DNA of 64,000 nucleotides. It comes from JAMXLO01 sp963749575. Lineage in GTDB: Bacteria; Pseudomonadota; Alphaproteobacteria; Acetobacterales; Acetobacteraceae. Location: the NCBI GenBank assembly GCA_963749575.1, contig CAVVNM010000008.1:124001-188000 (forward strand). The letters are read 5' to 3'. Shown here piece by piece: positions 26,808 to 36,826 of this stretch (positions are counted from its first letter, which is position 1; the number at the start of each line of letters is the position of its first letter). Below the pieces are notes generated by a model. That model worked only from the letters and a program-made list of their open reading frames with translations. It did no database searches and was not told the origin of the DNA. Made by a program: the position numbers and the translations under genes.

Positions 26808-26948
26808 ATGCTTCGTCTGTTTTTCGTCGCTACGCTTGCGGTTGCCGCCGTGGCCCCCGCGTTCGCCTGCGAATTCAACAAGTCGGACGCAGCCGGTTCG
26901 TCCGCCACCGTGTCGCAGTCTCACAGCAGCAAACCGGCCCGCGGCTGA
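26808..26948 (+). CDS. small secreted peptide (46 residues)
   Basis: ATG 26808 has AGGAGG seven bases upstream. The product starts with a textbook signal peptide (MLRLFFVATLAVAAVAPAFA) cleaved before CEFNKS, leaving about 26 residues rich in Ser/Ala/Lys. If Cys21 is +1 it is not a canonical lipobox (AFAC), but lipidation is conceivable. No homologue is recognised. The strong start signals and leader make it a credible gene despite its length. Confidence 0.6.
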   Translation: MLRLFFVATLAVAAVAPAFACEFNKSDAAGSSATVSQSHSSKPARG

Positions 26949-27000
26949 CCGGCGCTGTGATCAGCGGTATTCCTGACACCGCGGCTCAGGCTGTCGTCTG

Positions 27001-27112
27001 ACCTCCTCCGGACCCACACCGCCCGCCGCGCGATCAATACTACGGGCGCGATCGTCGGCGCGTCGATCGGCACGCGCACGACGATGACGAGCACTTTCGG
27101 GAGCCGCTTACT
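27001..27112 (-). pseudogene. decayed second copy of the DUF6476-like N-terminus
   Basis: On the minus strand the frame ...PKVLVIVV and later LIARRAV resembles MRFLKVLVIVMG and LIGRRISG of the copy at 26151-26436, sharing the DNA stretch AAAGTGCTCGTCATCGTC or nearly so. No start codon or continuation remains. It lies directly upstream of, and divergent from, rluD. Confidence 0.35.
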
Positions 27113-27119
27113 CCCTCCC

Positions 27120-28121
27120 ATGCGAGACCATGAGCCTCCTGCCGGGCCGTTCATCACCGTCGCCGTCCCGGAGGCGCGCGGCCAACGGCTCGATCGCTTC
27201 CTGGCCGATGCCATCGGCAGGCTGTCTCGGTCGCGCGTCAAGGCGCTGATCGAGCAGGGTTGCGCCCGCCGCGACGGAAGCGTGCTCAGCGAACCGGCCG
27301 AGCCGGTCCGTCCCGGCGCCACCTACCAACTGGATCTCCCGGCGCCGATGCCGGCAACGCCGCAGCCACAGGCGATCCCCTTTCCCATCCTCTACGAGGA
27401 CGCCGACCTGATCGTGCTCGACAAGCCGGCCGGCCTCGTCGTGCATCCCGCTCCCGGCAACCTAGAGGGCACGCTGGTCAACGCGCTGCTGGCGCATTGC
27501 GGCGAGCAGCTTACCGGCATCGGCGGGGAGCGGCGGCCGGGTATCGTGCACCGGCTGGACAAGGACACCTCCGGCATCATGGTGGCCGCCAAGACCCAGC
27601 TCGCGAACAACGCCCTGACTGCCGCCTTCGCCGCGCGCGATCTGGACCGTGCCTACCTTGCCCTCGTATGGGGCCTGCCCGAGCCTCTGGCGGGCCACAT
27701 CGAGGGCGCGATCGGCCGTGACCGGCGCGACCGCAAGCGCATGGCGATCGTCGCCCGCAATGGGAAGCCGGCGCTCACCCATTACTGCACCCGGCGCGCC
27801 TGGCAGACCGCCGTCGCCATGCTGGAGTGCCGGCTCGCAACCGGCCGGACGCATCAGATCCGCGTCCACCTCGCCAGCCACGGTCAGCCGGTGGTCGGCG
27901 ACCCGGTCTACTTGCGCCGCGTGCCGGCCGTCGCGCGCACGCTCCCCGTGCCGATCCGTCAGCGCCTGCTGGATTTCCCACGTCAGGCACTGCACGCGGC
28001 TGGGCTCGGCTTCGCCCACCCTCGCACCGGCCAGGCGCTCAGCTTCGCGAGTGAGCCGCCACCCGACATGGCCGGGCTGATCGCCGCGCTTGAACGTGAC
28101 CTGCGGCCAGCGCAAGGCTGA
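27120..28121 (+). CDS. rluD: ribosomal large subunit pseudouridine synthase, RluD/RluA family
   Basis: 333 residues. An N-terminal S4 RNA-binding domain (RLDRFLADAIGRLSRSRVKALIEQG) is followed by the catalytic domain: LYEDADLIVLDKPAGLVVHP, then the signature HRLDKDTSGIMV with the catalytic Asp, and ATGRTHQIRVHL. With S4 domain and this length it is of the RluD/RluC type, modifying 23S rRNA uridines. Start at ATG 27120 is the first with coding sense; the ribosome site is weak. Directly upstream of rpoH. Confidence 0.93.
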   Translation: MRDHEPPAGPFITVAVPEARGQRLDRFLADAIGRLSRSRVKALIEQGCARRDGSVLSEPAEPVRPGATYQLDLPAPMPATPQPQAIPFPILYEDADLIVLDKPAGLVVHPAPGNLEGTLVNALLAHCGEQLTGIGGERRPGIVHRLDKDTSGIMVAAKTQLANNALTAAFAARDLDRAYLALVWGLPEPLAGHIEGAIGRDRRDRKRMAIVARNGKPALTHYCTRRAWQTAVAMLECRLATGRTHQIRVHLASHGQPVVGDPVYLRRVPAVARTLPVPIRQRLLDFPRQALHAAGLGFAHPRTGQALSFASEPPPDMAGLIAALERDLRPAQG

Positions 28122-28136
28122 TAGCGGCCAGAATTC

Positions 28137-28165
28137 TTGACAGGACTAAATCGGTCCTGTATTCA
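28137..28165 (+). promoter_or_regulatory. putative promoter with embedded palindrome ahead of rpoH
   Basis: TTGACA (28137-28142), 17 bases, then TATTCA (28160-28165). The spacer is almost filled by CAGGAC-TAAATCG-GTCCTG (28141-28159), a 6-bp inverted repeat, reminiscent of Rrf2/IscR-type operators (GACTAAA...GTC). The -10 is a weak match, so the promoter call is tentative; the palindrome is exact. Confidence 0.5.
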
Positions 28166-28233
28166 CGGCCTACCGATGCGAACGGGTGTATTGCCTCGGT
28201 GGGGACGTCCGGAAACGCCGCCGCCTGGATGGG

Positions 28234-28265
28234 GCGGGTATCCGGGACGTGATGTCCCGTCCCGC
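28234..28265 (+). promoter_or_regulatory. two-tier hairpin in the rpoH leader
   Basis: GCGGG (28234-28238) pairs with CCCGC (28261-28265), and CGGGAC (28243-28248) pairs with GTCCCG (28254-28259) around GTGAT. No T tract follows, so it is more likely a leader structure than a terminator. It lies about 85 bases ahead of the rpoH start; thermosensor-type control of rpoH is known in other bacteria but unproven here. Confidence 0.4.
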
Positions 28266-28350
28266 ACCCATGAATGAGTTCAGTCAACATTCAGGCCTCA
28301 CTCTTGCGCCAAGTTCGGCGCGATGAAGCCGCGACGAAAGGAGCCCTCCA

Positions 28351-29280
28351 TTGGCCTCTGCCGTCATTAACGTCGCTCCCGAGGGAAACCTTTCACGGTA
28401 CCTCCAGGAGATCCGCAAGTTCCCCATGCTTTCGCCGGAGGAGGAGCTATCGCTCTCCAAACGCTGGCGCGACCATGAGGATATGGATGCGGCCCATAAG
28501 CTTGTCACATCACATCTGCGCCTCGTGGCAAAAATCGCCATGGGCTATCGTGGTTACGGCTTGCCCGTCGGCGAACTGATCTCCGAGGGCAACGTCGGCA
28601 TGATGCAGGCGGTGAAGCGGTTCGATCCTGACCGCGGCTTCCGCCTCGCCACCTATGCCATGTGGTGGATCAGGGCCGCGATCCAGGAATACATCCTGCA
28701 TAGCTGGTCGCTGGTGAAGATGGGCACCACGGCGGCCCAGAAGAAGCTGTTCTTCAACCTGCGCCGGCTGAAGGGCCAGATGCAGGCGATCGACGATGGC
28801 GACCTGCAGCCCGAACAGGTGGCGAAGATCGCGCGCATGCTGGACGTGCCCGAGCAGGACGTGGTCAGCATGAACCGTCGCCTCGCCGCGCCCGATCACA
28901 GCCTGAACGCCAGCGTCCGGCAGGACAGCGAAGGCGAATGGCAGGACTGGCTGGTCGATGAGACCGACAGCCAGGAGACCACCTACGCCGAACACGAGGA
29001 ACTGACCGGGCGCAAGGCGCTGCTGACGAGCGCGCTCAAGACGCTGAACGAGCGCGAGCGGCACATCCTGATCGAACGCCGGCTGAAGGATAACCCGACC
29101 ACGCTCGAGGAGCTGTCGCAGCAATACGGCATCTCGCGCGAGCGGGTACGCCAGATCGAGGTGCGCGCCTTCGAGAAGCTGCAGAAGGCGATGAAGGCGC
29201 AGATTGCCGAGCGCCGGCTGCAATCGCAGTCGGCGGTCGCCGCTCGGCAGGCGTCAGGCCGGCAGATCGCGGATCACTGA
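28351..29280 (+). CDS. rpoH: heat-shock sigma factor RpoH (sigma-32)
   Basis: 309 residues. Region 2 reads HLRLVAKIAMGYRGYGLP, GNVGMMQAVKRFDPDRGFRLATYAMWWIRA; the RpoH box lies in the QKKLFFNLRRLK segment; region 4 is LEELSQQYGISRERVRQIEVRAFEKLQ. The start is TTG 28351 with AAAGGAG seven bases upstream. It directs RNA polymerase to heat-shock promoters. Its end overlaps the end of the convergent kinase-like gene by 7 bases. Confidence 0.96.
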   Translation: MASAVINVAPEGNLSRYLQEIRKFPMLSPEEELSLSKRWRDHEDMDAAHKLVTSHLRLVAKIAMGYRGYGLPVGELISEGNVGMMQAVKRFDPDRGFRLATYAMWWIRAAIQEYILHSWSLVKMGTTAAQKKLFFNLRRLKGQMQAIDDGDLQPEQVAKIARMLDVPEQDVVSMNRRLAAPDHSLNASVRQDSEGEWQDWLVDETDSQETTYAEHEELTGRKALLTSALKTLNERERHILIERRLKDNPTTLEELSQQYGISRERVRQIEVRAFEKLQKAMKAQIAERRLQSQSAVAARQASGRQIADH

Positions 29281-31736
29281 TCATCCGGAGGCGACTCCAG
29301 CCCCCACGCCTCCATCAGCTTGGCGCGCTCAGCGCGTAGTCGGGCTGCGCGGGCGATGCTCAGTGCCTCCAGTACCGGCGCGCACTGCGATCGGCGTGAC
29401 CTCGGCCAGCAGCCAGCCGGCAGCTGCGGCGCTCCATGCCGTCCCGACGATCTGGAGGTTTCCCAGCAGCGCGCTCGCAGTCGCCATGCTGTGGCCGGCG
29501 GTCCACAGCGTCCGCAACGGTTCGACCGCCGCCGCCATGCTGCACAGGGCGATGCTGCGCGCGCGCGGCCGCCCCGGTTCGTGATCCAATGCGATCGCCA
29601 GCAGCGCCGGGCCGAGCAGGACCCCGAGCAGCAGCGCCGTCGGCGTGGCCAGCGTCGCCATCGCGCCGCACAGACAGGCCTTGCAGCCAGATCAGCGAAT
29701 GTTGCCGCGGCTGCCGGGGAGTGCCGGATCTCGCGGCGGCTTTCGGTTTGGCCATCGGCCCGCTCAGCCCGAGTGCCGCCACGGCGAGCACCGTGGCCAG
29801 GGCGGTGAGCCCGAAGCCGGCCGCGATCTCCTGGCCGAGACGCGCCGCTGACGCTGCCCGGCCCTGCGCGCCACCGGCGATCTGCGCCAGTTCGGCGTCG
29901 ATGCGCGCCAGCTGCTGCGCCGCCTCGCGCGCCTCATTTGCATCGGCGCTGCGCCCGGCCGGATCCTCAAGCGCCTGTAGCATCGGCGCCAGATAGCCCG
30001 CCTGCGTCAGCGCCTGCAGTCGTTCCTCCACCGCGGCGCGACGTTCGCGATTCCGCCAGGATGCCAGCACTGGCCCGGCTCGCGCCGCCAGCCAGGCGGC
30101 CAGGGCAGGCAGCGGCCGCGAGTGCAGCCGCGACTGCAACTGCGCAAGCACGCGAAGCTGCGCCAGACAGGCAGCCCCCGCGGCACGCCGCCGTTTTGGG
30201 CGGAAAGCTCCTTGTCCATCCGCCGTTCCAGCCGGGCGGAGACGAACGCGGCGACATGGGCATCGATCGGCTCGGTCAGTCGGCGATCGACGCGGCCCGC
30301 GGTCTCCTCGAGCGCTGGCAACAGGTCCGCAAGGTGCGACACCCAGCGCCCGCCCATCAGCGGGCTGGCGCAGGGCATCAGCGGATTCAGCAGATAGGCC
30401 AGTCGCGGCACCCCACTTCCCTGGCCGCGCTGCTGCAGCCAGCTATGCTGCTGGCGGGCCTCAACCCGCAATACCGCGAAATCGCAACGATCGGCACGAG
30501 ACGTGGCCCAATTGCCTGCCTCCTCGCGCATGATCAGCTCCTCGAGCCGCGCCACGGTATCCGGATCGCTGCCCTGCGCCATTCGCCAGCGCGGCGCCGA
30601 TGCCATCGGGCCACAGCGCCACGCCACGCCAGCAGAGAGGCGCCAACGGATCGAGTAGCGCCGATCGCGTGCATGACCAGATCTGACCCGTCGTCGCCGT
30701 TGGTCGACAGCATGTCCAGGCCACGGTGGCGCACCAGCTCTTCCAACCGTGCCGCGAGTTGCGCGTCGCCCAACGCGCGCCGCAGCCAATGCTCGACGAC
30801 GTTGCCACGTAACGCGTTCAGCCCCTGCTCGGGCGCGGCCGCCAAGCCGTACGCCAGCGACCGCACGTCCCAGATCTCGCCGCCGGCCAGGGTGATAGGC
30901 CGTTGCGCCCGTCGCGGCGGCCGCGCCGCCACACGACGTCCACGCGCCGCCGCCGGGTCAAGCAGCAAGGTGGGTGTCGGCCGATGCTCCGGGTCCTCCG
31001 CCAGCATGCCGCGCACCAGATCGCCGACGATCGGCGGCAGCCTTTCATCGCCTGCCAGTGCCGCGTAGGTTCCAAGTTCCAACTTGCGACGCAGGATCCT
31101 TGCGTCGTCGAGCTGCGCCAGCGGTGTACGGCCAAGCGCCAGACACAGCAGCAGCACGCCGAGAGCATAAACATCGTCGGCGATGCAGCCGTCGCCGCGG
31201 CCGGCCGGCAGGCACATAGCCGAGTACGGCGGCTCGAACAGTGCCGATTGCGCCATTGCCGGCGGCGCGGCCCAGGCGGTGCCGAGTACCATTGGTTGGC
31301 CAGGCGCCCCCTGGAATACGTTGTCGAGCCGGATGCCGCGATGGGTCATGCCGTGCCCCTGCAGGTGCTCGAGCACATGGGCCGCTGGGCGGAGCACGCA
31401 CTCGAGCAATTCCGTCTCCGGCCATGGTCGCGATCGGCCCAGGACACTGGGACCTGGCGGGGCGAGGCAGATCGCATAGCAGTTGTCACCCACCGGGCCA
31501 TACGCCACCGGCGTCAGCAAACCCTCGATCGGTGTCGCCAGCGCCTGGAACGCCCGCGGTCGCGGCGGCAATTGCCGCTGGAGTCGGATCGCCATCAGAT
31601 CGGTCCGGCCGCCGAGCTGATCGATCACGCCGAATACTTCGAGGCCGCCCACCGGGGGCAGCTTCCGGCCGGCGTCCACTTCGTATTGGCCAGCGATTAG
31701 CGGGCCGCCGGGTTGCGTTACGGCAGAATCAGCCAT
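29274..31736 (-). pseudogene. membrane-anchored protein kinase-like protein (pseudokinase), multiply frameshifted
   Basis: Reads as one chain of about 820 residues from ATG 31736, with shifts near 30660, 30590, 30150, 29690 and 29380. The N-terminal 270 residues have a kinase fold (LEHLQGHGMTHRGIRLDNVF, then ADDVYALGVLLLCLALGRTP), but the HRD motif is HRG, its Lys is Arg and no DFG is found, so catalysis is unlikely. The middle is helical (LEELIMREEAGNWA, LERRMDKELS, coiled-coil). The C-terminus has two or three membrane helices (ALATVLAVAALGL; TALLLGVLLGPALLAIAL) and ends LRAERAKLMEAWGLE. It sits between rpoH and purA. Whether decayed or mis-sequenced cannot be told. Confidence 0.7.
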
Positions 31737-31792
31737 GGCAGGGCCAATCCTTGCCGAGAAAGGTTTAGGTTCAGTGATCGGCCATTAGAATC

Positions 31793-33082
31793 TCAAACCT
31801 CGAACGGATCCCGCATCAGGATCGTGTCGTCGCGATCAGGACTGGTGGACAGCAGCGTGACTGGCGCTTCCACCAGTTCCTCAATACGCCGCACGTACTT
31901 CGCCGCCTGCGCCGGCAGGTCGACCCAGGATCTGGCGCCACGCGACGAGCCGGTCCAGCCTTCCATCACCTCGTATTCCGGTTCGGCCGCGGCCTGCGCG
32001 CCGAGCGCTGACGGCAGGTGCCGGTAGCGTTCTCCGCGAATCCGGTAGCCAGTGCAGATCTTCAGTTCCGGCAGCCCATCCAGCACGTCCAGCTTGGTCA
32101 GCGCCAGACCATTGATGCCGGCCACCTTCACCGCCTGGCGCACCAGCACAGCGTCGAACCAGCCACAGCGCCGGCGGCGTCCGGTATTGGTGCCGTACTC
32201 GTTGCCTCGGTCCCCGAGCAACTGTCCGGTCGCGTCCGCAAGTTCCGTCGGGAACGGACCCGAGCCAACCCGGGTACTGTATGCCTTGGCGATGCCCAAT
32301 ACGAAGCCGACCACTGATGGTCCGACACCGGCTCCGGACGCCGCCGTCGCCGCCACGGTGTTGCTTGAGGTGACGTAGGGGTAGGTGCCGTGATCGACGT
32401 CCAGCATCACTGCCTGCGCGCCCTCGAACAGGATGCGCCTGCCGGCCCGTCGCGCCTCGTCCAGCCGCTCCCACACCGGTTCGGCGAACGGCAGAATCCG
32501 CGGCGCCAGAGCGATCAACCGGGCGAGCACGTCTGCCTTGGAAAATGTCTCGGCACCAAGACCTTGCAGCAATGTATTGTGATGAAGAAGCAGCTCATCC
32601 AGTTTGTCGGCCAGCGTCTGTGGCTCAGCCAGATCGGCAACCCGGATGGCGCGGCGGGCAGCCTTGTCCTCATACGCAGGACCGATGCCGCGCCCCGTGG
32701 TGCCGATCTTGCGATCGCCTCGCGCCGCCTCCCTCGCCCGATCGAGCGCCGGATGCATCGGCAGGATCAGCGTGGCGTTCTCGGCGATCCGCAGCGAGGC
32801 CGGCGTTACGTCGATGCCTTGCGCTCGCACCTTCTCGATCTCGGCCAGCAGCGCTTCGGGATCCACCACGACGCCGTTGCCGATAATGCCGATCTTGCCG
32901 CGCACCAGGCCGGACGGCAGCAGCGACAACTTGTAGATCTCGTTGCCCACCACCAGGGTGTGGCCGGCATTGTGGCCACCCTGGAAGCGCACCACGATGT
33001 CGGCGCGGCTGGCAAGCCAATCGACGACCTTGCCCTTGCCCTCATCGCCCCATTGGGCGCCGATCACCGCGACATTCGCCAT
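31793..33082 (-). CDS. purA: adenylosuccinate synthetase
   Basis: 429 residues, full length. N-terminal VIGAQWGDEGKGKVVDWLA (GTP P-loop-like, catalytic Asp), GGHNAGHTLVV (catalytic His), KIGTTGRGIGPAYEDK, and VDHGTYPYVTSSNT. It makes adenylosuccinate from IMP and aspartate with GTP in AMP synthesis. It follows hisZ by 3 bases (TGA-ATG spacing), giving a hisZ-purA unit as in many alphaproteobacteria. Confidence 0.97.
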   Translation of the reverse strand: MANVAVIGAQWGDEGKGKVVDWLASRADIVVRFQGGHNAGHTLVVGNEIYKLSLLPSGLVRGKIGIIGNGVVVDPEALLAEIEKVRAQGIDVTPASLRIAENATLILPMHPALDRAREAARGDRKIGTTGRGIGPAYEDKAARRAIRVADLAEPQTLADKLDELLLHHNTLLQGLGAETFSKADVLARLIALAPRILPFAEPVWERLDEARRAGRRILFEGAQAVMLDVDHGTYPYVTSSNTVAATAASGAGVGPSVVGFVLGIAKAYSTRVGSGPFPTELADATGQLLGDRGNEYGTNTGRRRRCGWFDAVLVRQAVKVAGINGLALTKLDVLDGLPELKICTGYRIRGERYRHLPSALGAQAAAEPEYEVMEGWTGSSRGARSWVDLPAQAAKYVRRIEELVEAPVTLLSTSPDRDDTILMRDPFEV

Positions 33083-33085
33083 GCG

Positions 33086-34237
33086 TCAGGCTCCAATCAG
33101 TGGTACGGCACTGCCGTTGCGCAGGATGTGGGAACAGGACAGCCGCCGCGCCTCGGTTGTCGGATCGCCCTCCGGAACCAACGCGGCGATCGTGGCATAG
33201 CCGAGATGACGCATCCGAGCAGCCTCGTCCTGGTTCGCATCGATCGGAACGTAAAGCCGCTGTCTTGCCATGCGTGTCGGTGCGGCGCGCAACACCGCAT
33301 CCGGAAACAGAGTGAGGCCAGTTGCCGGTTCCGACTCGCCGCAGATATAGCGACCACCTCGCCCCAGTTCCTCGTGCCGGCCCGGTGCGTAGATTGTGAC
33401 CGAGACACCGGTCTCGTAATGGAACCCTCGGAACTCCACCGGATCGGCCGTCAGGCGCAGGGATGGCGCGCGCGCACGGATTGCGGCGACCGCCTTGGCA
33501 AGCCTGCCTGCAAGGTCGCGCGCCGCCTGCGGCAGGCTGGTCGTCTCCAACGCCGCCAGCGCCCGTTCTGCCGGACCGGCTGCCAACAGCAGCTTGGTCA
33601 GCGTTGGTGCCAGACTGCCCCCGTGGCGCGCCACCGAGGCCGCGTCCTTCCGGTCCAGCGCCCTGGCCAGCGCGGCCCGGGTTGCTCCTGTGAACCCTGC
33701 GTCGTCCAGCAGAACTGGAACCAGCGTCGGCAGCGTGAGGTCAAAGCTGGTGCGCGTGAGGCCCACCGCCTCCAGCGCCTCTGCCCCGACCAGCACGATC
33801 TCGGCATCGGCGGCGGGATTGTCGCAGCCGATCAGCTCGATGCCAGCCTGCGCGATCTGCCGGTCCGCCGCGAGCTGACTGCCGCGCACGCGCAGGCACT
33901 GCCCGGCATAGGACAGTCGCAGCGGCCGTGGCGCCAGCGCCAGCCGCGTCGTGGCGATGCGCGCTACCTGCGGCGTGGTATCAGCGCGCAGGCCCATCAT
34001 GCGCTGGCTTTCCGGGTCCATCAGACGGAATGTCTGTTCCGCCACCGCCGCTCCCGAGCCGGCCAGCAGACTATCCTCGAACTCCAGCAGTGGCGGCTTC
34101 ACCCGCTGATAGCCGTGCGCGGCAAACACCTCCATGAGCGCCTCGACCGATGCTGCCTCGGTTTCGGCATCGGGGGGCAGCAGGTCGCGCAGCCCGGCCG
34201 GCAACAGCGCGCGGTGGTTGGGGACATCGTCACTCAT
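33086..34237 (-). CDS. hisZ: ATP phosphoribosyltransferase regulatory subunit HisZ
   Basis: 383 residues of the class II histidyl-tRNA synthetase-like family: LPAGLRDLLPPDAE, GYQRVKPPLLEFEDSL, MGLRADTTPQVARIA and LRLSYAGQCLRV. It lacks the HisRS histidine-specific motif and anticodon domain, as expected for HisZ, which pairs with short-form HisG in the first step of histidine synthesis. ATG 34237 faces the MBOAT gene across a 90-base divergent gap in which no clear promoter was recognised. Confidence 0.92.
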   Translation of the reverse strand: MSDDVPNHRALLPAGLRDLLPPDAETEAASVEALMEVFAAHGYQRVKPPLLEFEDSLLAGSGAAVAEQTFRLMDPESQRMMGLRADTTPQVARIATTRLALAPRPLRLSYAGQCLRVRGSQLAADRQIAQAGIELIGCDNPAADAEIVLVGAEALEAVGLTRTSFDLTLPTLVPVLLDDAGFTGATRAALARALDRKDAASVARHGGSLAPTLTKLLLAAGPAERALAALETTSLPQAARDLAGRLAKAVAAIRARAPSLRLTADPVEFRGFHYETGVSVTIYAPGRHEELGRGGRYICGESEPATGLTLFPDAVLRAAPTRMARQRLYVPIDANQDEAARMRHLGYATIAALVPEGDPTTEARRLSCSHILRNGSAVPLIGA

Positions 34238-34327
34238 CGACCATCCAGCTATCAGCTATCGCGGCGCGGCGAAACCGGCGTTTACCGTTGGTTATGCCAG
34301 TAGCGGGACACTCGCGGCGCGCGCGCC

Positions 34328-35791
34328 ATGCTGTTCAATTCCCCCGAGTTCGTGCTGGGCTTCCTGCCGGTCGCAGTGACGGGATTCTTCCTGGCGGGGC
34401 GTGCCGGTGGGTCGCGCTGGGCGCTGCGCTGGCTGGTGTCCGCAAGCCTGTTCTTCTACGGCTGGTGGAACCCGAAATTCGTCCTGCTGCTCGCTGGATC
34501 GATCACTGCCAACTATGCAGTCGGTCAGCGGATCCTGCGCCTGGCGTGCAGCGACAGGCAGCGTGCCGCGCGGCGCTGGCTGATCGCCGGTGTCGGTGCG
34601 AACCTGGCGCTGCTCGGCTGGTTCAAATACGCCAACTTCCTGATCCATGACGTGGCCCAGCTACACGCGCCCGAGCTGGACATCTTCCTGCCACTGGCTA
34701 TCAGCTTCTTCACCTTTCAGCAGATCATGTACCTGGTGGAGAGCAGTAGCGGCGAACGCGCAGACACCGGCCTGCTGCCGTACGCCGCGTTCATTGCGTT
34801 CTTTCCGCACCTGATCGCCGGGCCGATCGTGCAGCCGCGCGAGATCATGCCGCAATTGCTGGCCCCCGACCTGGCGACGCCGCGGGCCGAGCACATCGCC
34901 GAGGGGCTGACGATCTTCCTGCTCGGCCTGGCGAAGAAGGTCGTGCTGGCGGACACGTTCGCGCACTTCTCCGATGTGGGCTTTGCCGCCGCGGCGCAGG
35001 GCGCGCAGCTGACGTTGGTCGAGGCGTGGTACGCCGCCGCGTCGTACGCGCTGCAGATCTATTTCGATTTCTCCGGCTATTCCGACATGGCGATCGGGCT
35101 GGCACGCATGCTGAACGTGCGCTTTCCGCTGAATTTCGCCAGTCCATACAAGGCGAGCGAACATCGCCGAGTTCTGGCGCTGCTGGCACATCACGCTGAG
35201 CCGGTTCCTGCGCGAAAACGTCTATATCCCTCTCGGCGGCAACCGGCGCGGCGAGGCGAGGCGCAACGTCAACCTGATGGCGACGATGCTGCTGGGCGGA
35301 CTGTGGCACGGCGCGGCGTGGAACTTCGTGCTGTGGGGCGGACTGCACGGGCTCTATCTGGTGTTGCACGGCCAGTTCCCGTGGAAGCTTCCCGCCGCTT
35401 GCCGGTCGCATATTGACGTTGCTTGCTGTGGTCGTCGCGTGGGTGCCGTTCCGGGCGACCGGGTTGGATGCAACGCGCACGATGCTGCGCGGCATGGCGG
35501 GGTGCAATGGCATCGCGCTGCCGCAGATGATCGTGCACGCCTTCCCGCCGCTGGCCGTCGATCGCGACACCGGTGCCGCTGCTGCCCTACCTCGGCGATG
35601 CGAGGACGCTGAGCTTTCCCGAGGTCTCCGCCTGCCTGTTGCTCGGCTGGACGATCGTCCTGGCGCTGCCGACAGTGCACGAGCTGTCGGAACGCGCGCG
35701 CGGCTGGGCTCTGACCGGCGGCTTCGCGTTCACCGTGCAGGCGCTGTTCTTCGCGCCGCACGTCACACCCTTTCTGTACTTCCAGTTCTGA
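34328..35791 (+). pseudogene. MBOAT-family O-acyltransferase (AlgI/PatA-like), three frameshifts
   Basis: Complete multi-helix membrane acyltransferase spread over several frames: MLFNSPEFVLGFLPVAVTGFF, ASLFFYGWWNPKF, FKYANFLIHD, HLIAGPIVQPREIMPQL, YFDFSGYSDMAIGLARML; shift near 35155; then FWRCWHITLSRFLRENVYIPLGG and the active-site LLGGLWHGAAWNFVLWGGLHG; shift near 35400; LLAVVVAWVPFRA; shift near 35575; LLPYLGDARTLSFPEV to stop 35789-35791. The catalytic histidine is present. The family moves acyl groups across the membrane onto polysaccharides. The next gene overlaps its stop by one base (TGATG). Confidence 0.8.
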
Positions 35792-36826
35792 TGCCGATTT
35801 TCCCTGACAGCTGGCCCTGCGTCCGTTTGATCTCCGCCTGCCTGGCATCTCTCCTGCTCTATGCCTGCGCATTCGGCTTCATCCTCGACCGGCCGCTCGC
35901 ACTCGGCTTCCTGCGGCAGCAGATCGACGCAAAGCTGGCGCACGCCGCTTCGATCGATGGGCCGAAGCTGGTGATCCTGGCTGGCTCCAACGGCCCCTAT
36001 TCGCACCGCTGCGAGGTCATCGAACCGATCCTTGCCATGCCATGCGTCAACGGTGGCGTCGCGGTCGGGATCGGTCTCGACTACCTGTTCGCGCGCTGGC
36101 AGCGGGTGCTTCACTCCGGCGACATCGTATACCTGCCGATGGAGGAAGCGCAGTACGTCCGGACGCGCGCAGCGACCGCGGTGGGACCGGACGCCGCCAT
36201 CATGTTCCGCCATGACTGGCGAACGCTCGCCACGCTGGTGCCCGAACGCTGGCTTGCCGCGTTGTTCTCGTTCGATCTGCGCGCCGCGCTGATGGGACCG
36301 ATCGAGGCTGCGCTGGTGTTCGTGCATTTTCATGATCCGCGCGCAGAGATCACCGGTGCCACCAATGCATGGGGTGACCACATCGGCCACACCGCCGAAC
36401 TCGCCGCGAGCAGCCGCGCCGTGCTGGCGGCCGCAAAGCCATACCATCCGTCGGCGGAGCAGATCCGCTCCGGCCACGGCAGTGCGTTGATCGTCGCCTT
36501 CATCCGCTGGGCCGCCGCACATGGCGTACAAGTGATCGGCGGGTTGCCGACTGGCGTCGCCGATGCCCCGATGCCGCCTGCAACGTTGCAAGCCATTCGA
36601 TCGGTCTACCTGGCAAACGGCGGCGACTTCCTCGATATTGCCGAATTTCAGCCGCTACCCCCGTTCCGCTTTCTTCGATACCGCCGAACACCTGAACGAG
36701 ACGTGGCAGGTCGCGCACTCGAAGCTGCTCGCCGAGCAGCTGCGACGGCATCGCGCGACCATTGCAGCAGCTCGTCCTGGCGATCCAGCAGGTCCTCCGG
36801 TACCACATAGTACGCCGACAGACTGA
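35791..36826 (+). pseudogene. membrane-anchored SGNH/AlgJ-like accessory protein, one frameshift
   Basis: An N-terminal anchor (CLASLLLYACAFGFILDRPLAL) is followed by LVILAGSNGPYSHRCEVIE (GxSN block like DltD/AlgX-type SGNH proteins) and later ADAPMPPATLQAIRSVYLANGGDFLDIAEF. Near 36665 the frame changes and continues AFFDTAEHLNETWQVAHS, whose D-x-x-HLN matches the catalytic Asp-His block. The last 30 residues are doubtful and overlap the convergent TfoX gene. The tight coupling to the MBOAT gene suggests a polysaccharide O-acetylation pair. Confidence 0.7.

Noticed and set aside
32390..34303. 637-codon plus-strand frame across purA and hisZ
   Set aside because: Complete antisense overlap with two recognisable genes; composition is that of a GC-rich shadow frame.
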